A stretch of 64,000 bases of DNA from Paludibacteraceae bacterium (GCA_024399835.1 JAKSNK010000004.1:30538-94537); one strand, 5' to 3'. Shown: positions 17,439-25,957, numbered from the stretch's first letter. The notes: generated from the sequence alone by a model not told the origin. Program-made: numbers and translations.

Positions 17439-18003
17439 TATATTGTGTGCCTTGCTCGGATTGGTGCTACTCAGTCCGCTCTTGATTATTACTGCCGTTT
17501 GGGTCAAATGCGACTCTAATGGACCTGTCTTCTACCGCCAACAGCGTGTAGGGCGTTTCAATCGGGACTTTAATATCCTCAAATTCCGCTCTATGTATAT
17601 GGATAGCGACCGAAAAGGACTACTCACCGTAGGAGGAAAAGATTCACGCATCACGCGTGCCGGATATTATATCCGTAAATACAAAGTGGACGAGTTGCCA
17701 CAGTTAATCAATGTACTGAAGGGCGATATGTCGTTTGTCGGTCCTCGCCCCGAAGTGCGAAAGTATGTCAATTTATACACGGAGGAACAACTGCATGTAT
17801 TGGATGTCCGTCCTGGAATAACTGATGCAGCGAGTATAAAATACCGCAATGAGAATGATCTTCTTGCTGCACAATCCAACCCTGAGCAATACTACATTGA
17901 TGTCATTATGCCCGATAAATTGGCAATCAATTTAGACTATGTTCGTCACCATTCGCTTATTGGAGATTTGAAATTAATACTACAAACTTTTAGAGCTATT
18001 TGA
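17422..18003 (+). CDS. PglC/WcaJ-type sugar-phosphate transferase (initiating)
   Basis: A 193-residue bacterial sugar transferase consisting of the catalytic domain only, as in PglC. It has one N-terminal hydrophobic re-entrant helix (ILCALLGLVLLSPLLIITAVW), GPVFYRQQRVGR, FNILKFRSMY, KYKVDELPQLINVLKGDMSFVGPRPE and RPGITDAAS. It transfers a sugar phosphate, possibly a diNAcBac-like residue, to undecaprenyl phosphate. The start overlaps the aminotransferase by 17 bp and the dehydratase follows 4 bp after the stop. It is the second initiating enzyme in this locus. Confidence 0.92.
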   Translation: MKRLFDILCALLGLVLLSPLLIITAVWVKCDSNGPVFYRQQRVGRFNRDFNILKFRSMYMDSDRKGLLTVGGKDSRITRAGYYIRKYKVDELPQLINVLKGDMSFVGPRPEVRKYVNLYTEEQLHVLDVRPGITDAASIKYRNENDLLAAQSNPEQYYIDVIMPDKLAINLDYVRHHSLIGDLKLILQTFRAI

Positions 18004-18007
18004 TACC

Positions 18008-19939
18008 ATGATTAATCCGTTTACATCGTCCGACATCTTTTCACATATACCCGATTTGAAGTATATGCCTCGTTGGGGAGTATTATTGATGGACATTATG
18101 CTATGTCTGTTGGCATTCCTGATTGCCATGCTGATAGGTAATAGTTTGTTCGACTATCATATGTGGAACATATCCTTGCAAGTTTGGCAACAATTATGTA
18201 TATTGCTGGCTATTCAGGCATTGTCTTTCTATGTCTTTCACACCTATTCCGGCATTATTCGTTTCTCCACTTTTATAGACATTATTAAGGTACTATTCAG
18301 TATTTTATTATCGTCTGCATTGGTATTGATTCTCAACGCAATTGTTTATAACACTACAGGACAACAATGGTTTCTCAATACTTCCATCGTCATCTATTTC
18401 GGAGCAGCATTTATTTTGCTATTTTGTTTCCGTGTAGGGGTCAAAACGATTTATGACGATATCGTAACCAATCGTTCCAATCACCGTAAAGTACTCATTT
18501 ACGGAACAAAGTCTGCAGGGCAAGCCATTGCTAAAATGTTGCGTTCATCCGGTTATAGCAATGATTATCTACCGATTGGATTTATTACAGACGGATTGGA
18601 TATCAAGCACTATTCCATACAGGGGCTTAAGGTATATCCGATGGATGAACATCTGATAGAGACCATGTCTAAATTAGGAGTAAAAGATGTCATAATCTCG
18701 CCTATCAAGATGGCGGAGATTAATCCGGCTACCGATTTAGAGATTTTCCTTAAGAACAATATCCGTGTTCTCAGTACGCCTCCTATTACCACTTGGGAGA
18801 AGAATGGTGACGAATACTCTAAAATCGGACGAATCGATTCGCTTCGCATTGAAGACCTGCTCGAACGACCGGTAATTAATATTGATACAGACAATGTGAC
18901 ATCTATCATTCACAATCAGATTGTATTGGTCACGGGCGCTGCCGGTAGTATAGGTTCGGAATTGGTGAGACAAGTGCTCAAGTACCAACCCAAAGCGGTT
19001 ATTCTATTTGAACAAGCCGAGTCTCCCTTACATGACTTGAGAATGGATTTGCGCGTTGCATATCCTGATGCACATATTATTCCCGTTATAGGGGATATAC
19101 GCAATCGGGAAAAATTAGAACAGGTCTTTGCCCAATATCATCCGGCTATCGTCTTTCATGCTGCTGCTTACAAGCATGTGCCGTTGATGGAAGAATTCCC
19201 CAATGAAGCCATTCAAGCCAATGTGCTCGGAACTAAAAACATGGCGGATTTAGCAGTACAATATGATGTAAAGCGTTTCGTAATGATATCTACCGACAAA
19301 GCCGTCAATCCTACCAATGTGATGGGAGCATCCAAACGAATTGCGGAAATTTATGTCCAGGCGCTCAACAACCACCTTGTTAAAGAGGGGCATACCAAGT
19401 TTATTACCACACGCTTTGGCAATGTATTGGGTTCGAACGGGTCTGTCATTCCGTATTTCAAAAAACAGATCGCAGCAGGAGGACCGGTAACAGTTACCCA
19501 CCCCGACATTATTCGATTCTTTATGACTATTCCTGAAGCATGTACATTAGTTTTAGAAGCGGCTACATTGGGGCAAGGAGGAGAGATCTTTGTCTTTGAC
19601 ATGGGTAAACCCGTGCGTATTTTAGACTTAGCGAAGAATATGATTCGTTTAGCGGGCTTCCAACCGGATAAAGATATCGCCATCACATTTACAGGACTCA
19701 GACCCGGCGAAAAGCTCTATGAAGAGTTACTCAATCAAAAGGAATTGACCATGCCGACTTCGAACGAAAAGATCATGATTGCGCGTGTGCGCGAAGCCGA
19801 TTATGAGACAATCTGCACACAAATAGATACATTAGTGTCATTAGCGAAAGAAGGCAATGCCATGAAGACCGTCGCACAAATGAAACATATCGTACCTGAG
19901 TACATATCCAAAAACTCAATTTATGAACAATTAGACTAA
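18008..19939 (+). CDS. CapD/PglF-type UDP-sugar 4,6-dehydratase, membrane-bound
   Basis: A 643-residue protein with four or five N-terminal membrane helices, a CoA-binding-like Rossmann domain (KVLIYGTKSAGQAIAKML, near residue 160) and an extended SDR domain with VLVTGAAGSIGSELVRQ near residue 308. The usual YxxxK is altered in this class, and the motif MISTDKAVNPTNVMGASKR is present. It produces UDP-4-keto-6-deoxy sugars from UDP-GlcNAc for the neighbouring aminotransferase. It is the last gene of the polysaccharide locus. No terminator is visible before ftsY, only an 8-bp repeat tract. Confidence 0.92.
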   Translation: MINPFTSSDIFSHIPDLKYMPRWGVLLMDIMLCLLAFLIAMLIGNSLFDYHMWNISLQVWQQLCILLAIQALSFYVFHTYSGIIRFSTFIDIIKVLFSILLSSALVLILNAIVYNTTGQQWFLNTSIVIYFGAAFILLFCFRVGVKTIYDDIVTNRSNHRKVLIYGTKSAGQAIAKMLRSSGYSNDYLPIGFITDGLDIKHYSIQGLKVYPMDEHLIETMSKLGVKDVIISPIKMAEINPATDLEIFLKNNIRVLSTPPITTWEKNGDEYSKIGRIDSLRIEDLLERPVINIDTDNVTSIIHNQIVLVTGAAGSIGSELVRQVLKYQPKAVILFEQAESPLHDLRMDLRVAYPDAHIIPVIGDIRNREKLEQVFAQYHPAIVFHAAAYKHVPLMEEFPNEAIQANVLGTKNMADLAVQYDVKRFVMISTDKAVNPTNVMGASKRIAEIYVQALNNHLVKEGHTKFITTRFGNVLGSNGSVIPYFKKQIAAGGPVTVTHPDIIRFFMTIPEACTLVLEAATLGQGGEIFVFDMGKPVRILDLAKNMIRLAGFQPDKDIAITFTGLRPGEKLYEELLNQKELTMPTSNEKIMIARVREADYETICTQIDTLVSLAKEGNAMKTVAQMKHIVPEYISKNSIYEQLD

Positions 19940-19944
19940 TTAAC

Positions 19945-19976
19945 GATTCACCAATTCACCAATTAACCAATTCACC
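19945..19976 (+). repeat. 8-bp tandem repeat, intergenic copy upstream of ftsY
   Basis: Four units of an octamer at 19945, 19953, 19961 and 19969, consensus [GA]ATTCACC with one AATTAACC unit. The tract fills most of the 46-bp gap before ftsY. A related seven-unit tract lies inside ftsY at 20301-20356. Confidence 0.85.
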
Positions 19977-19985
19977 AATATAGAT

Positions 19986-20972
19986 ATGGGATTTTTTGAT
20001 TTATTTAAGAAGAACAAGACACAAGAAGAACAACAACAGGAAGTTGAAGTATTAAACGAGGGTTTACAAAAGACCAAGTCATCTGTTTTGGATAAGATTT
20101 CTCATGCCGTCGTGGGCAAATCTACCATAGATGACGATGTGCTTGATAATTTAGAGGAAGCGCTAATCACCTCTGATGTCGGCGTAGAAACAACTTTGCG
20201 TATCATTGAGCGTATTCAAACGCGCGTAGCAAAAGACAAGTATATCAATACTGCCGAACTCAATCAACTGCTGGTAGAGGAAACCTGTGCATTACTTAAC
20301 GATTCATCGGTTCACCAACTCAACGACTCACCGATTCACCAATCCACCGATTCACAAACTCCTTATGTCATTATGGTTGTGGGCGTGAATGGCGTAGGTA
20401 AGACCACTACGATAGGCAAACTTGCCAAGCAGTTCAAAGATGCCGGCAAAAAGGTATATCTGGGTGCTGCAGACACTTTCCGTGCAGCAGCAGTAGAGCA
20501 ACTATGTATATGGGGCGAGCGTGTAGGTGTACCTGTTATCAAACAGCAACAAGGGTCAGACCCTGCTTCGGTGGCTTTTGACACATTGCAATCTGCCGTT
20601 AAGAACAATGCCGATGTCGTGCTCATTGACACGGCAGGTCGTCTGCATAACAAGATTAACCTGATGAATGAACTGACTAAGATTAAGACCGTTATGCAAA
20701 AGGTTGTTCCGAATGCCCCGCACGATGTCATGCTCGTTTTGGATGGCTCGACAGGTCAAAATGCGTTTGAGCAAGCCAAACAGTTCACACAAGCCACGCA
20801 AGTGACATCGTTGGCTATTACTAAATTGGACGGTACAGCCAAAGGCGGTGTAGTGATTGGTATATCTGACCAATTCCACATACCTGTGCGCTATATTGGT
20901 GTCGGCGAAAAAGTAGAAGACCTCCGTGTATTCGACAAAGAGGCATTTGTCAAGAGTGTATTAGGAATGTAA
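19986..20972 (+). CDS. ftsY: signal recognition particle receptor FtsY
   Basis: A 328-residue SRP-receptor GTPase that docks ribosome-SRP complexes at the inner membrane. The N domain is followed by the G domain with the P-loop GVNGVGKTTTIGKLAKQF (near residue 135), DTFRAAAVEQL, DTAGRLHNK and TKLDGTAKGGV. It is the short form: only a short charged N-terminal stretch and no large acidic A domain. Between the N and G domains, residues about 105-124 (HQLNDSPIHQSTDS) are encoded by an 8-bp tandem repeat and look like an inserted linker. It lies 46 bp after the polysaccharide locus. Confidence 0.96.
   Translation: MGFFDLFKKNKTQEEQQQEVEVLNEGLQKTKSSVLDKISHAVVGKSTIDDDVLDNLEEALITSDVGVETTLRIIERIQTRVAKDKYINTAELNQLLVEETCALLNDSSVHQLNDSPIHQSTDSQTPYVIMVVGVNGVGKTTTIGKLAKQFKDAGKKVYLGAADTFRAAAVEQLCIWGERVGVPVIKQQQGSDPASVAFDTLQSAVKNNADVVLIDTAGRLHNKINLMNELTKIKTVMQKVVPNAPHDVMLVLDGSTGQNAFEQAKQFTQATQVTSLAITKLDGTAKGGVVIGISDQFHIPVRYIGVGEKVEDLRVFDKEAFVKSVLGM
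20301..20356 (+). repeat. 8-bp tandem repeat inside ftsY
   Basis: Seven consecutive octamers (20301-20308, then every 8 bp to 20356) around the consensus GATTCACC. Three octamers make 24 bp, so the protein repeats every eight residues (VHQLNDSP, IHQSTDSQ). The tract falls in the linker between the N and G domains and keeps the frame. The same octamer family occurs just upstream at 19945-19976. Confidence 0.88.
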
Positions 20973-20998
20973 GCAAGATCGAGGCATAATAAGCAGTT

Positions 20999-22312
20999 AT
21001 GGAACGAAAACGCTTTTACCAATATTTATGGTCTGCCATATTGACTTCGTTGAGCGGTACGCTATGCGTGCAGATTGACGGAATCATTGTCAGCCATTTA
21101 TTAGGCGCTAACGCGTTCGCTGCCATTGGTGCGCTTATGCCGTTGGTACAAATACAACTGACTCTATGCCTATTGGTAGGAATAGGTGGCGCCGTCTATT
21201 TGGCAGTAGCCGTCGGGGCTGACGACAAACCGTTATGTACACGGACATTTCAACTGACACTTCTATCTTTACTCATCTTGGGTGTACCCTTTATGCTAAC
21301 GGCATGGCAGAGTGAATGGGTCGCTTCATGCTTTTGTCACGCGACCGAGATAGTTCCTTTTGCCGCCGACTATGCCCGTGTACTGCTATTATCTGCACCT
21401 TTCTATCTGCTATTGCAAGGTTCGGGAGCATTGGTGCGCGCCGAGGGATTTCCCAAGCGTGTCTTATACGCAATTATCATTGCCAACTGCCTCAATTTAT
21501 GCGGAGACTTTCTATTCATATCAGGTTTGCACATGGGTATAGCCGGTGCAGCATGGTCAACTACACTCAGTAATATGGTGGCAACCGTCATTATACTACT
21601 ACGCCAATCGCCGTATATGGTAGAAACAAAAGGTATATCGACCTTATCCAACCGCAAGATACTAAGTCAACTACTCTTAACCGGTGCACCTGTGGCATTG
21701 GCATCCGTCGCTATGTTCCTGAGGTTGAGTTATTTGACCGGCACGATATCCGAACTGTTGGGTGCAGAAGGCATTGTCGTACTGTCGTTTGTTATGTCGA
21801 TTTTCCTTTTGATTAATCTGCTGGTGGCAGGTACAACCCAAGCGTTACAACCATTAGCAGGACAATACATCGGGCAAGGCGACGAACCGGCATTATATCG
21901 CACATGCCGTCGCGCACTATCATTTACACTCGCATCGTCACTATTTATGACACTACTGATGATTGTGCTGGCAAAACCTTTCTGCCACCTATACGGCGTG
22001 GCAGACCATATAGGAGCAGCCGTACCTGCCTTGCGCATTTTTGCGTTGAGTGCCACTTTCTCCTCGTTGGGATATGTGATGATGGTCATCCATCAAGTAA
22101 TGGGCAACAAAGTCAAATCCATCGTTCTTGCTGTCCTGCAACCGATACTTTTGATTCCTGTCTTCTATCTATTCACCACCCCTATTCTACCCTCCGGAAT
22201 CAATTATATATGGTGGTCCTTCCTAATTGCCGAATCAATAAATTTAATCATTGTTATAATACTTTCTCATCATGTTCTCACATCCATCTTTACAACTCGA
22301 ACACGCCACTGA
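20999..22312 (+). CDS. MATE-family efflux transporter
   Basis: A 437-residue polytopic protein of the MATE family with about twelve membrane segments. It opens YLWSAILTSLSGTLCVQIDGIIVSHLLGANAFAAIGA, which is typical of the family, and the two six-helix halves are recognisable (second half from VALASVAMFLRLSYLTG). It exports cationic or hydrophobic compounds using an ion gradient; the substrate is unknown. It starts 26 bp after ftsY and its last 41 bp overlap the PaaK-like gene. Confidence 0.87.
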   Translation: MERKRFYQYLWSAILTSLSGTLCVQIDGIIVSHLLGANAFAAIGALMPLVQIQLTLCLLVGIGGAVYLAVAVGADDKPLCTRTFQLTLLSLLILGVPFMLTAWQSEWVASCFCHATEIVPFAADYARVLLLSAPFYLLLQGSGALVRAEGFPKRVLYAIIIANCLNLCGDFLFISGLHMGIAGAAWSTTLSNMVATVIILLRQSPYMVETKGISTLSNRKILSQLLLTGAPVALASVAMFLRLSYLTGTISELLGAEGIVVLSFVMSIFLLINLLVAGTTQALQPLAGQYIGQGDEPALYRTCRRALSFTLASSLFMTLLMIVLAKPFCHLYGVADHIGAAVPALRIFALSATFSSLGYVMMVIHQVMGNKVKSIVLAVLQPILLIPVFYLFTTPILPSGINYIWWSFLIAESINLIIVIILSHHVLTSIFTTRTRH

Positions 22313-23528
22313 TATTTTGACCATCGCACGCAAAGCGCCCTATTATGCCCACAAGTACGCCTCTGTGGGCGACATACACAGTTGGGAAGACTGGTCTCGC
22401 GTGCCCGTATTGGAGCGACAGGAACTATACGATAATACTTACCCACGCTCCACGGATATGTTCACCGGACCGCTGCAAGATGCCTTTGTTAGCAGTACCG
22501 GCGGCTCGTCGGGCACAGCACGCACTATCGTGCTAAGCGGAGAAGAATGGGAAATGATGAACCAACGGCAAGCACAAGCGTTTGCGGCTCTCCATGTGCG
22601 TCCGACGGATATCGTGGCGAATATGTTTGTAGCAGGTCATCTATGGCCGTCCTTTATCGGCGCACACGAGATGATAATGCGCAATCATTGTGTTCACCTG
22701 CCCATTTCCGCCAATATAGGAGTAGAAGAAGCATATAAAATCTGCCGCGAGTACAAACCAACCGTCATGATTTCGCTGCCCACTTTCTTTGTGCTGATGG
22801 CGGATATGGCAAAGAAAGAAGGTCGTCCGTTTGAGGGACTGCGTATGATTGCCTATGTGGGAGAACAACTCAGCCGGGAAGCAGAAGAATATGCCCGCAA
22901 GTGGCTCGGCTGTACCGAAGTTAAGCCACTCGCATATACCAGCGGAGACTGCGGTATAATGGGTTATCAAACCGACGATTGCGGTTTCGGCGAATACCAT
23001 ACACTCAACGATTTCCAGTTGATTGAAATAGTCAACCCCGATACGATGCAACCTGTAGGCATGGGCGAGAAAGGCGAGATACTCGTCACTTCCCTTTGCC
23101 GCAAGTTCCACCCTATCATCCGCTACCGCATAGGCGATATGGCGATGTGGCTAAGCGAAGACAAGTACCGTCTAATGGGGCGTTCGGGCGAAGACTTCAA
23201 ATTAGGCGGCGCCTATATTACCGTGGGTGAATTTGAGCGTGCCGTCAGCGAAATAGATGCCCTGTCGCTCAATTTTGTAATCGAGTTAAACGACATAGGC
23301 GGTCAAATGGACTTGATTATTCGTGTAGAGTGCGACCAGCCGGAACAACATACAGCGGAGGCACGCCAACTGGAGGACTTATTGGCAGCGCGTATCGAGC
23401 CCATCGGCGGCGGACGAGACAAAGGATTTTTCCACCACTACGAAGTACAATTAGTACCATTAGGGACTCTGCCACGCAATCCGATTACGGGTAAAATAAA
23501 GAAAGTAGTTGACCACCGCGTGGTCTAA
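22272..23528 (+). CDS. PaaK-like adenylate-forming enzyme (AMP-binding)
   Basis: A 418-residue member of the phenylacetate-CoA ligase / EhpF-like adenylating group. The phosphate-binding loop is FVSSTGGSSGTARTIV (near residue 75). The adenine/hinge region is YRIGDMAMW...YRLMGRSGEDFKLGGAYITVGEFE, and the C-terminal lysine is in RNPITGKIKKV. Such enzymes activate a carboxylate as its AMP ester and may pass it to CoA. The ATG at 22272 lies 41 bp inside the MATE gene. No other Met occurs for about 60 residues and the N-terminus looks native, so I keep the long start. The coupling suggests that the two products function together. Confidence 0.78.
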   Translation: MFSHPSLQLEHATDILTIARKAPYYAHKYASVGDIHSWEDWSRVPVLERQELYDNTYPRSTDMFTGPLQDAFVSSTGGSSGTARTIVLSGEEWEMMNQRQAQAFAALHVRPTDIVANMFVAGHLWPSFIGAHEMIMRNHCVHLPISANIGVEEAYKICREYKPTVMISLPTFFVLMADMAKKEGRPFEGLRMIAYVGEQLSREAEEYARKWLGCTEVKPLAYTSGDCGIMGYQTDDCGFGEYHTLNDFQLIEIVNPDTMQPVGMGEKGEILVTSLCRKFHPIIRYRIGDMAMWLSEDKYRLMGRSGEDFKLGGAYITVGEFERAVSEIDALSLNFVIELNDIGGQMDLIIRVECDQPEQHTAEARQLEDLLAARIEPIGGGRDKGFFHHYEVQLVPLGTLPRNPITGKIKKVVDHRVV

Positions 23529-23550
23529 ACAACTGCGATAGACAGGAGAA

Positions 23551-24243
23551 TTATTGCCCTATGAGTTGGTTTACCAATTCAGGCACTCCTTCGCTTGCTT
23601 TCTTGCGAATATGCGTAATACGGTCACGGTACATGCCAAATTCAGGCATTCCGGGGTCAACAAAATAAATAGGCGCTTTGTCCGGCACATACTGCAATAA
23701 CGAGGCAGCCGGATAGACATTCAAGCTGGTACCGACCACAATCATTATATCCGCCGTAGAAGCGATAGCGCATGCCTGTGAGAAATACGGAACTCCTTCT
23801 CCAAAGAAAACGATATACGGTCGCAACAAAGACCCGTCGGGATGACGGTCGCCATAGTGTTGTTCCCAACCCTGCAACGGCACAGTAGCCGTTTCGTTGT
23901 TCTCGCTACGCAGTTTAGTAATCTCTCCATGCAAATGCGTGATATTCCGACTACCGGCACGCTCATGCAAATCGTCGATATTTTGCGTAATAATTTCCAT
24001 TGTCGGGAATGCCTGCTGCAAGCGGGTTAATGCCAAATGCGCCGCATTGGGTTGAGCAGCAAGCGTGTCGCGACGACGCGCGTTGTAAAAATCCACACAC
24101 AGTTGCGGATTACGCAACCATGCTTCGTGGGTGCAGATATCTTCGACACGATATTTTTCCCACAAACCATCCGAATCACGAAAAGTACCCAAGCCACTCT
24201 CGGCACTTACTCCTGCGCCTGTAAAAACAACGATTTTCTTCAT
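23551..24243 (-). CDS. sirtuin NAD-dependent deacylase (CobB/SIRT5-like)
   Basis: A 230-residue Sir2 protein that removes acyl groups from lysines using NAD. It has FTGAGVSAESGLGTFR, TQNIDDLHERAG, the catalytic His in THLHGEI (about residue 105) and VGTSLNVYPAASL. Tyr53 and Arg56 in DFYNARRR match the YxxR pair of class III sirtuins, which prefer succinyl and malonyl groups. The small domain (about residues 108-140) has no cysteines, so the usual zinc site is absent. The start lies 1 bp after the dsbD stop, so the two are co-transcribed. Confidence 0.9.
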   Translation of the reverse strand: MKKIVVFTGAGVSAESGLGTFRDSDGLWEKYRVEDICTHEAWLRNPQLCVDFYNARRRDTLAAQPNAAHLALTRLQQAFPTMEIITQNIDDLHERAGSRNITHLHGEITKLRSENNETATVPLQGWEQHYGDRHPDGSLLRPYIVFFGEGVPYFSQACAIASTADIMIVVGTSLNVYPAASLLQYVPDKAPIYFVDPGMPEFGMYRDRITHIRKKASEGVPELVNQLIGQ

Positions 24244-24244
24244 A

Positions 24245-25855
24245 TCAATAGCGATTTAACCAATCTATAAACTGCTGAGGATTAACCGTAAATGCCTGCG
24301 GTGTGCCTACTTGCCGTCCCTGTTCGTCCAACAGTACGAAATATGGCTGTGCATTACTGCCAAACTGCTCCCGTTGCAATGTAGCGTTTTCAATGCCGTC
24401 CTCTATGCCATTAGCGTTTTCGTCACGGCGCGAATCGACATACAGCATAATATGCACATAGTTCTGCAGTTGTGCCTGTACGGCAGAATCTGCCAACACA
24501 TATTGTTCCATTTTACGGCAATTGACACAGCCGTATCCCGTGAAATGTACCAAGACGGGGCGATGTGTCTGTGCCGCCACCTGCAATCCCTGTCCGTAGT
24601 CCGAATAGGTAGATAACTGTTCGTCCATCGGCGGAGCAAAAGCAGCAATTGCCTTGACAGGAGCACCCCATATACCAGGCAACAGATATAGGGCAAACAG
24701 CCACGACACGATTGCCAGCGACTTACCTACCCAACTCTTGCGGACAAGATAGATGCCCAATCCAACAAAACAAGCCGCCCATAGGGCAATAAAGAGCCAA
24801 CGAGGCAAGATTCCCCAGCCGTATGCCAAGTCTGCCACAGAGAGGAACTTGAGCGAAAATGCCAGTTCGACAAAAGCCAAAGTGACCTTGATAGACCGCA
24901 TCCATTCGCCGGACTTAGGCAACTGTTGCATCCAATGCGGGAACAAGGCAAAGAGCGCAAAAGGAAGTGCCAAAGCAAGAGCAAATCCCAACATACCGAC
25001 AGCAGGTGCCAATAACGATTTACCGGCTGCCTCTACCAGCAAAGTTCCTATAATCGGACCTGTACATGAGAAAGAGACAATAACCAATGTCAAAGCCATC
25101 AACAGTATGCTGACAAAACCGCCGGTAGAACGCGCCTTCTTGTCCAACCGCGTGGACCAACTGTCCGGCAATGTGATTTCAAACAAACCGAAGAACGAGA
25201 GGGCAAACACAACCAACAAGGCAAAGAAGAAGAGGTTGACAATCGCATTTGTCGCCAACGCATTCAGGGCAGAGGCACCAAAGATGACCGTTATGAGCAA
25301 GCCCAATCCCACATAGATAAGCACTATACTCAGTCCATAGACAAGAGCATCGCGCCAACCGCCACCTTTCTTGAGGAAGAAAGAAACGGTCATCGGGATA
25401 ATAGGCCAAATACAGGGTGTCAGTATTGCCAACAAGCCACCTAAAATACCCATTAAGAACAGCCAACCGTAATTGGAAGACGAGTTTAACGGCTCTGTAA
25501 CGATTCGGTTCGCCGTCGGTTCGCCGTCGGTCCGCCGTCGGCAAGATACCGTTCGACCGTCGGTCGACCGTCGGCAAAGACCCGAAGAAACAGCAGAACT
25601 ATAAGTATAAATTTCAGGCGCCAAACATTGCTGATCATCGCACGCGATAAACCGAACGGGCAGGACATTAGATTGAGGCATGGTACATTGATAAGAAGTA
25701 GCATAATCCTCCCCCACCATCGAATCGCCAATACTGATGAGTGTCATGTGCCAACCCGAGTCAATCTGCGCCGTGAGCAACACACTATCACCCACCTGCT
25801 CGCCACTCCAACGAACAGGATTAAGAATGGTCAATATGATAAGCAACAATTTCAT
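24245..25855 (-). CDS. dsbD: thiol:disulfide interchange protein DsbD-like
   Basis: A 536-residue electron conduit across the inner membrane. A signal peptide and a short N-terminal domain with the Cys pair in FIACDDQQCLAPE (about residues 70-80) are followed by eight membrane helices (first NYGWLFLMGILGGLLAILTPCIWPI, containing the core Cys). A thioredoxin domain with the CVNC motif in FTGYGCVNCRKMEQY (about residue 430) completes it. Residues about 91-117, just before the first core helix, are encoded by an 11-bp GC-rich repeat and read as an Arg/Thr/Asp-rich linker. The promoter is at 25877-25907, and a sirtuin gene follows. Confidence 0.92.
   Translation of the reverse strand: MKLLLIILTILNPVRWSGEQVGDSVLLTAQIDSGWHMTLISIGDSMVGEDYATSYQCTMPQSNVLPVRFIACDDQQCLAPEIYTYSSAVSSGLCRRSTDGRTVSCRRRTDGEPTANRIVTEPLNSSSNYGWLFLMGILGGLLAILTPCIWPIIPMTVSFFLKKGGGWRDALVYGLSIVLIYVGLGLLITVIFGASALNALATNAIVNLFFFALLVVFALSFFGLFEITLPDSWSTRLDKKARSTGGFVSILLMALTLVIVSFSCTGPIIGTLLVEAAGKSLLAPAVGMLGFALALALPFALFALFPHWMQQLPKSGEWMRSIKVTLAFVELAFSLKFLSVADLAYGWGILPRWLFIALWAACFVGLGIYLVRKSWVGKSLAIVSWLFALYLLPGIWGAPVKAIAAFAPPMDEQLSTYSDYGQGLQVAAQTHRPVLVHFTGYGCVNCRKMEQYVLADSAVQAQLQNYVHIMLYVDSRRDENANGIEDGIENATLQREQFGSNAQPYFVLLDEQGRQVGTPQAFTVNPQQFIDWLNRY
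25507..25583 (-). repeat. 11-bp tandem repeat inside dsbD
   Basis: Seven contiguous 11-bp units (starts 25507, 25518, 25529, 25540, 25551, 25562, 25573), all beginning GG or GT on the plus strand, with core forms GGTTCGCCGTC and GGTCGACCGTC. Two degenerate units (25540, 25573) share GGCAA-GA-ACCC-like sequence. Three units equal 33 bp, so the protein period is 11 residues. Bases 25553-25584 are the exact reverse complement of 9724-9755. Confidence 0.88.
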
Positions 25856-25876
25856 TTATACTTACGATTATTGTCG

Positions 25877-25907
25877 CAAAATTACAAAAAATCTTTGAAT
25901 AACCCAA
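25877..25907 (-). promoter_or_regulatory. promoter of dsbD
   Basis: On the minus strand, TAATTTTG (25884-25877) matches the Bacteroidota -7 box TAnnTTTG, and TTTG (25907-25904) matches the -33 box at 19 bp spacing. It ends 21 bp before the dsbD start codon. Confidence 0.7.
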
Positions 25908-25957
25908 ATTTAGCGTTTGAAAAATGTCATTTTTTTACAAAAAAAGACAAACTTTAT

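Noticed and set aside
22272-22312. A frameshift or sequencing error between the MATE and PaaK-like genes
   Set aside because: Both proteins look complete at the junction and each keeps family motifs; a true overlap is the simpler explanation.
24753-25316. A 187-residue plus-strand open frame inside dsbD
   Set aside because: It lies opposite the membrane helices of dsbD and reads as a Lys/Asn/Pro-rich shadow without family features.
25507-25583. An intein, frameshift or insertion breaking dsbD
   Set aside because: The repeat is in frame, short and located in a linker, and both flanking domains are intact.
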